A stretch of DNA of 64,000 nucleotides from JAWKRB01 sp041389885. GTDB lineage: Bacteria > Myxococcota_A > Polyangia > Polyangiales > Ga0077539. The notes under the pieces were generated by a model. That model saw nothing but the letters and a program-made list of their open reading frames with translations. It was not told the DNA's origin and made no database searches. Below, one piece after another: positions 62,838-64,000 of the stretch. A program made the position numbers and the translations under genes. The first letter of the stretch is position 1. Every line of letters begins with the position of its first letter. The stretch covers positions 1 through 64,000 of the forward strand of contig JAWKRB010000031.1 of the NCBI GenBank assembly GCA_041389885.1, in the 5' to 3' direction.

Positions 62838-64000
62838 GTGCGAACCCTCCCATGGCTCCTGGCGACGCCGCTGCTCGTGTCGCAGGGCGTCTCCGCCCAG
62901 AGCATGCCCGCCGAGGCGGCGCGGTCGGGCGCCACCCCACCGCGGGTCGAGCGCGGCGACGCGGTGGCCTTCGTGCGCGAGTTCGACGCCGCGCGCGAGG
63001 GCGCCGAGCTCCGGGTGGTCTACACCGAGAACGGCCCCGGCGGCCGCGCGACGCTCCGCAGCGCGCTGCTCCGGGCCGAGGGAGACGCCCTCGTGCGCGC
63101 TCGCCCCGACGTCACCCTGGCGCCCGACGCCCGCACCGTCGCGCTGGCGTGGTCGGGCGGTCGCGGCGCGGTGGTGTACGTGGTCCCGCGGCGCCCGCCG
63201 CCCCCCGCGGCGCCTGGAGAGCGGCGACGTCGGCGCGCGCCCGCGGTCGGGGTGCCCCCCTCCACCCGCGACCCGCTGGGGCCGTCAGACCTCTCCGGCG
63301 GCGAGATCCGCGTGCAGCGCCTCGGCGCCCAGGGCGAGGCGCGGGGCGCGCCCGTCACGGTGTTCAGCGAGAACGCCCGGCTCTCGCGCGTGGCCGCGGC
63401 GTGGTCGGGCGAGCGGCTCGTCGTCGCGTGGACCGGCGGCGCGGTGACCGACGACGAGGTGCGCGTGACCGTGCGCGCGCGCGCCCTCGACGCGAACCTC
63501 GCGCCCACGCGCGCGGCGGTGACCGGCGTGGGCGTGCTGGGGGACATCGGCGACACCCTGCGCGTGACCCCAGACCCCTCCGGGGCGACCCTGTGGGTGA
63601 GCGCATCGCATTGCGCCGCAATGAGTCCGGTCACGGAGGGGCTCACGCCCCCGAGCGACCCCTCCGAGCGGATTTCACCCGCGCGCCGCTCGCTGATGCC
63701 GCAGCAGGAGATGCACGACGCGCCGGGGGCGCCCATCGCGTGCGACCCGCTCTCGCTCTACCGCGTGCGCCTCGGCGCGGGCGGCGAGGTGCGGTCCAGG
63801 GAGGCGCTCACGCCCCTCGCGCGGGACGTCGCGGCCGCCGCGGGGGAGGGATGGATCGTCGCGTCGCGGGGCGAGTCGGGCGTCTCGCTCGCGCGCGCTC
63901 GGTTCGAGGGCGCGGGCGCCTCGCTGCGCGCGCTGGACGGCGCTCCCTGGCGCGCGGTCGTCGCGCCGCCGCGCCCGCAGGACCTCTCGCTGCGCGAGCC
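62838..64000 (+). CDS. Secreted repeat protein, right end cut by window edge
   Basis: The gene starts with GTG at 62838 and the frame is open to the window end (387 codons visible). Signal peptide RTLPWLLATPLLVSQGVSAQ. The mature part has propeller-like blocks such as VALAWSGGRGAVVYVV and AAAWSGERLVVAWTGG with Pro- and Arg-rich linkers (RRPPPPAAPGERRRR). The pattern resembles the secreted protein at 17729. A Cys pair may exist (SASHCAAM, PIACDPLS). Function is unknown. Confidence 0.7.
   Translation, partial: MRTLPWLLATPLLVSQGVSAQSMPAEAARSGATPPRVERGDAVAFVREFDAAREGAELRVVYTENGPGGRATLRSALLRAEGDALVRARPDVTLAPDARTVALAWSGGRGAVVYVVPRRPPPPAAPGERRRRRAPAVGVPPSTRDPLGPSDLSGGEIRVQRLGAQGEARGAPVTVFSENARLSRVAAAWSGERLVVAWTGGAVTDDEVRVTVRARALDANLAPTRAAVTGVGVLGDIGDTLRVTPDPSGATLWVSASHCAAMSPVTEGLTPPSDPSERISPARRSLMPQQEMHDAPGAPIACDPLSLYRVRLGAGGEVRSREALTPLARDVAAAAGEGWIVASRGESGVSLARARFEGAGASLRALDGAPWRAVVAPPRPQDLSLRE

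Overview
The window is a GC-rich, densely coded bacterial chromosome segment with strong G/C preference at third codon positions. The gene content points to a predatory or soil myxobacterium (Myxococcota, most likely Polyangiales/Sandaracinaceae-like). The reasons are eukaryote-type Ser/Thr kinases, many lipoproteins whose mature part starts with an Asp/Pro/Val/Ala-rich tether, MopE-type DNDCDG repeats, leucine-rich-repeat and TPR proteins, an FHA fusion protein, and GTG/TTG starts with GTGA/ATGA stop-start overlaps. The genus is inferred, not shown. I saw no rRNA, tRNA, CRISPR, transposase or prophage gene.

Layout. 1-4334: topB (runs off the left edge) and the sulfate-activation pair cysD-cysN. 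4482-9507: a small unknown gene, an isocitrate dehydrogenase whose last ~560 bp is riddled with frame changes, a thioredoxin, a lipoprotein hydrolase and a regulator with two LuxR-type HTH domains. 9539-13081: a four-gene, translationally coupled envelope operon (Ser/Thr kinase, flippase/LPG-synthase-like membrane protein, hexapeptide acyltransferase, GT2 glycosyltransferase). 13158-23238: a cell-surface block rich in lipoproteins and secreted proteins (SGNH hydrolase, CAP domain, His-rich, Cys-rich with a 39-bp repeat, MopE/VWA), with rsmG inside it. 23293-27166: a DUF420 membrane protein with an EF-hand-like loop, and a coupled DUF4350-MoxR-lipoprotein operon. 27229-33545: a small protein with a good promoter, an inactive-rhodanese protein, queE, a membrane-anchored protein, a degenerate histidine-kinase-like protein, a VWA protein and a frameshifted membrane protein. 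33523-38886: TonB-like protein, truB, a membrane protein and lon. 38969-47541: hydrolase, FHA-transglutaminase fusion, small genes, a tandem AAA+ ATPase, and a cNMP-domain PilB/GspE ATPase. 47685-56874: DUF1295 membrane enzyme, zinc-ribbon Ser/Thr kinase, 1-pyrroline-5-carboxylate dehydrogenase, a DUF2325-like protein with a small HTH protein, and a Fur/PerR-katG operon. 56957-64000: LRR protein, DUF1624 membrane protein, AI-2E-family permease, a 184-bp element with ~33-bp inverted ends, a TPR/unknown gene pair and a secreted protein running off the right edge.

How the genes work together. Housekeeping functions (topB, cysDN, icd, rsmG, truB, queE, lon, pruA) are scattered singly among surface and signalling genes, which is common in large myxobacterial genomes. 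The clearest functional units are the kinase-led envelope operon, the fur-katG peroxide-defence operon with a palindromic site in its leader, and the MoxR operon. Two genes have broken frames (icd at its 3' end, and the gene at 32701). In both, conserved or plausible protein sequence continues across the break, so assembly or sequencing error is at least as likely as real decay.
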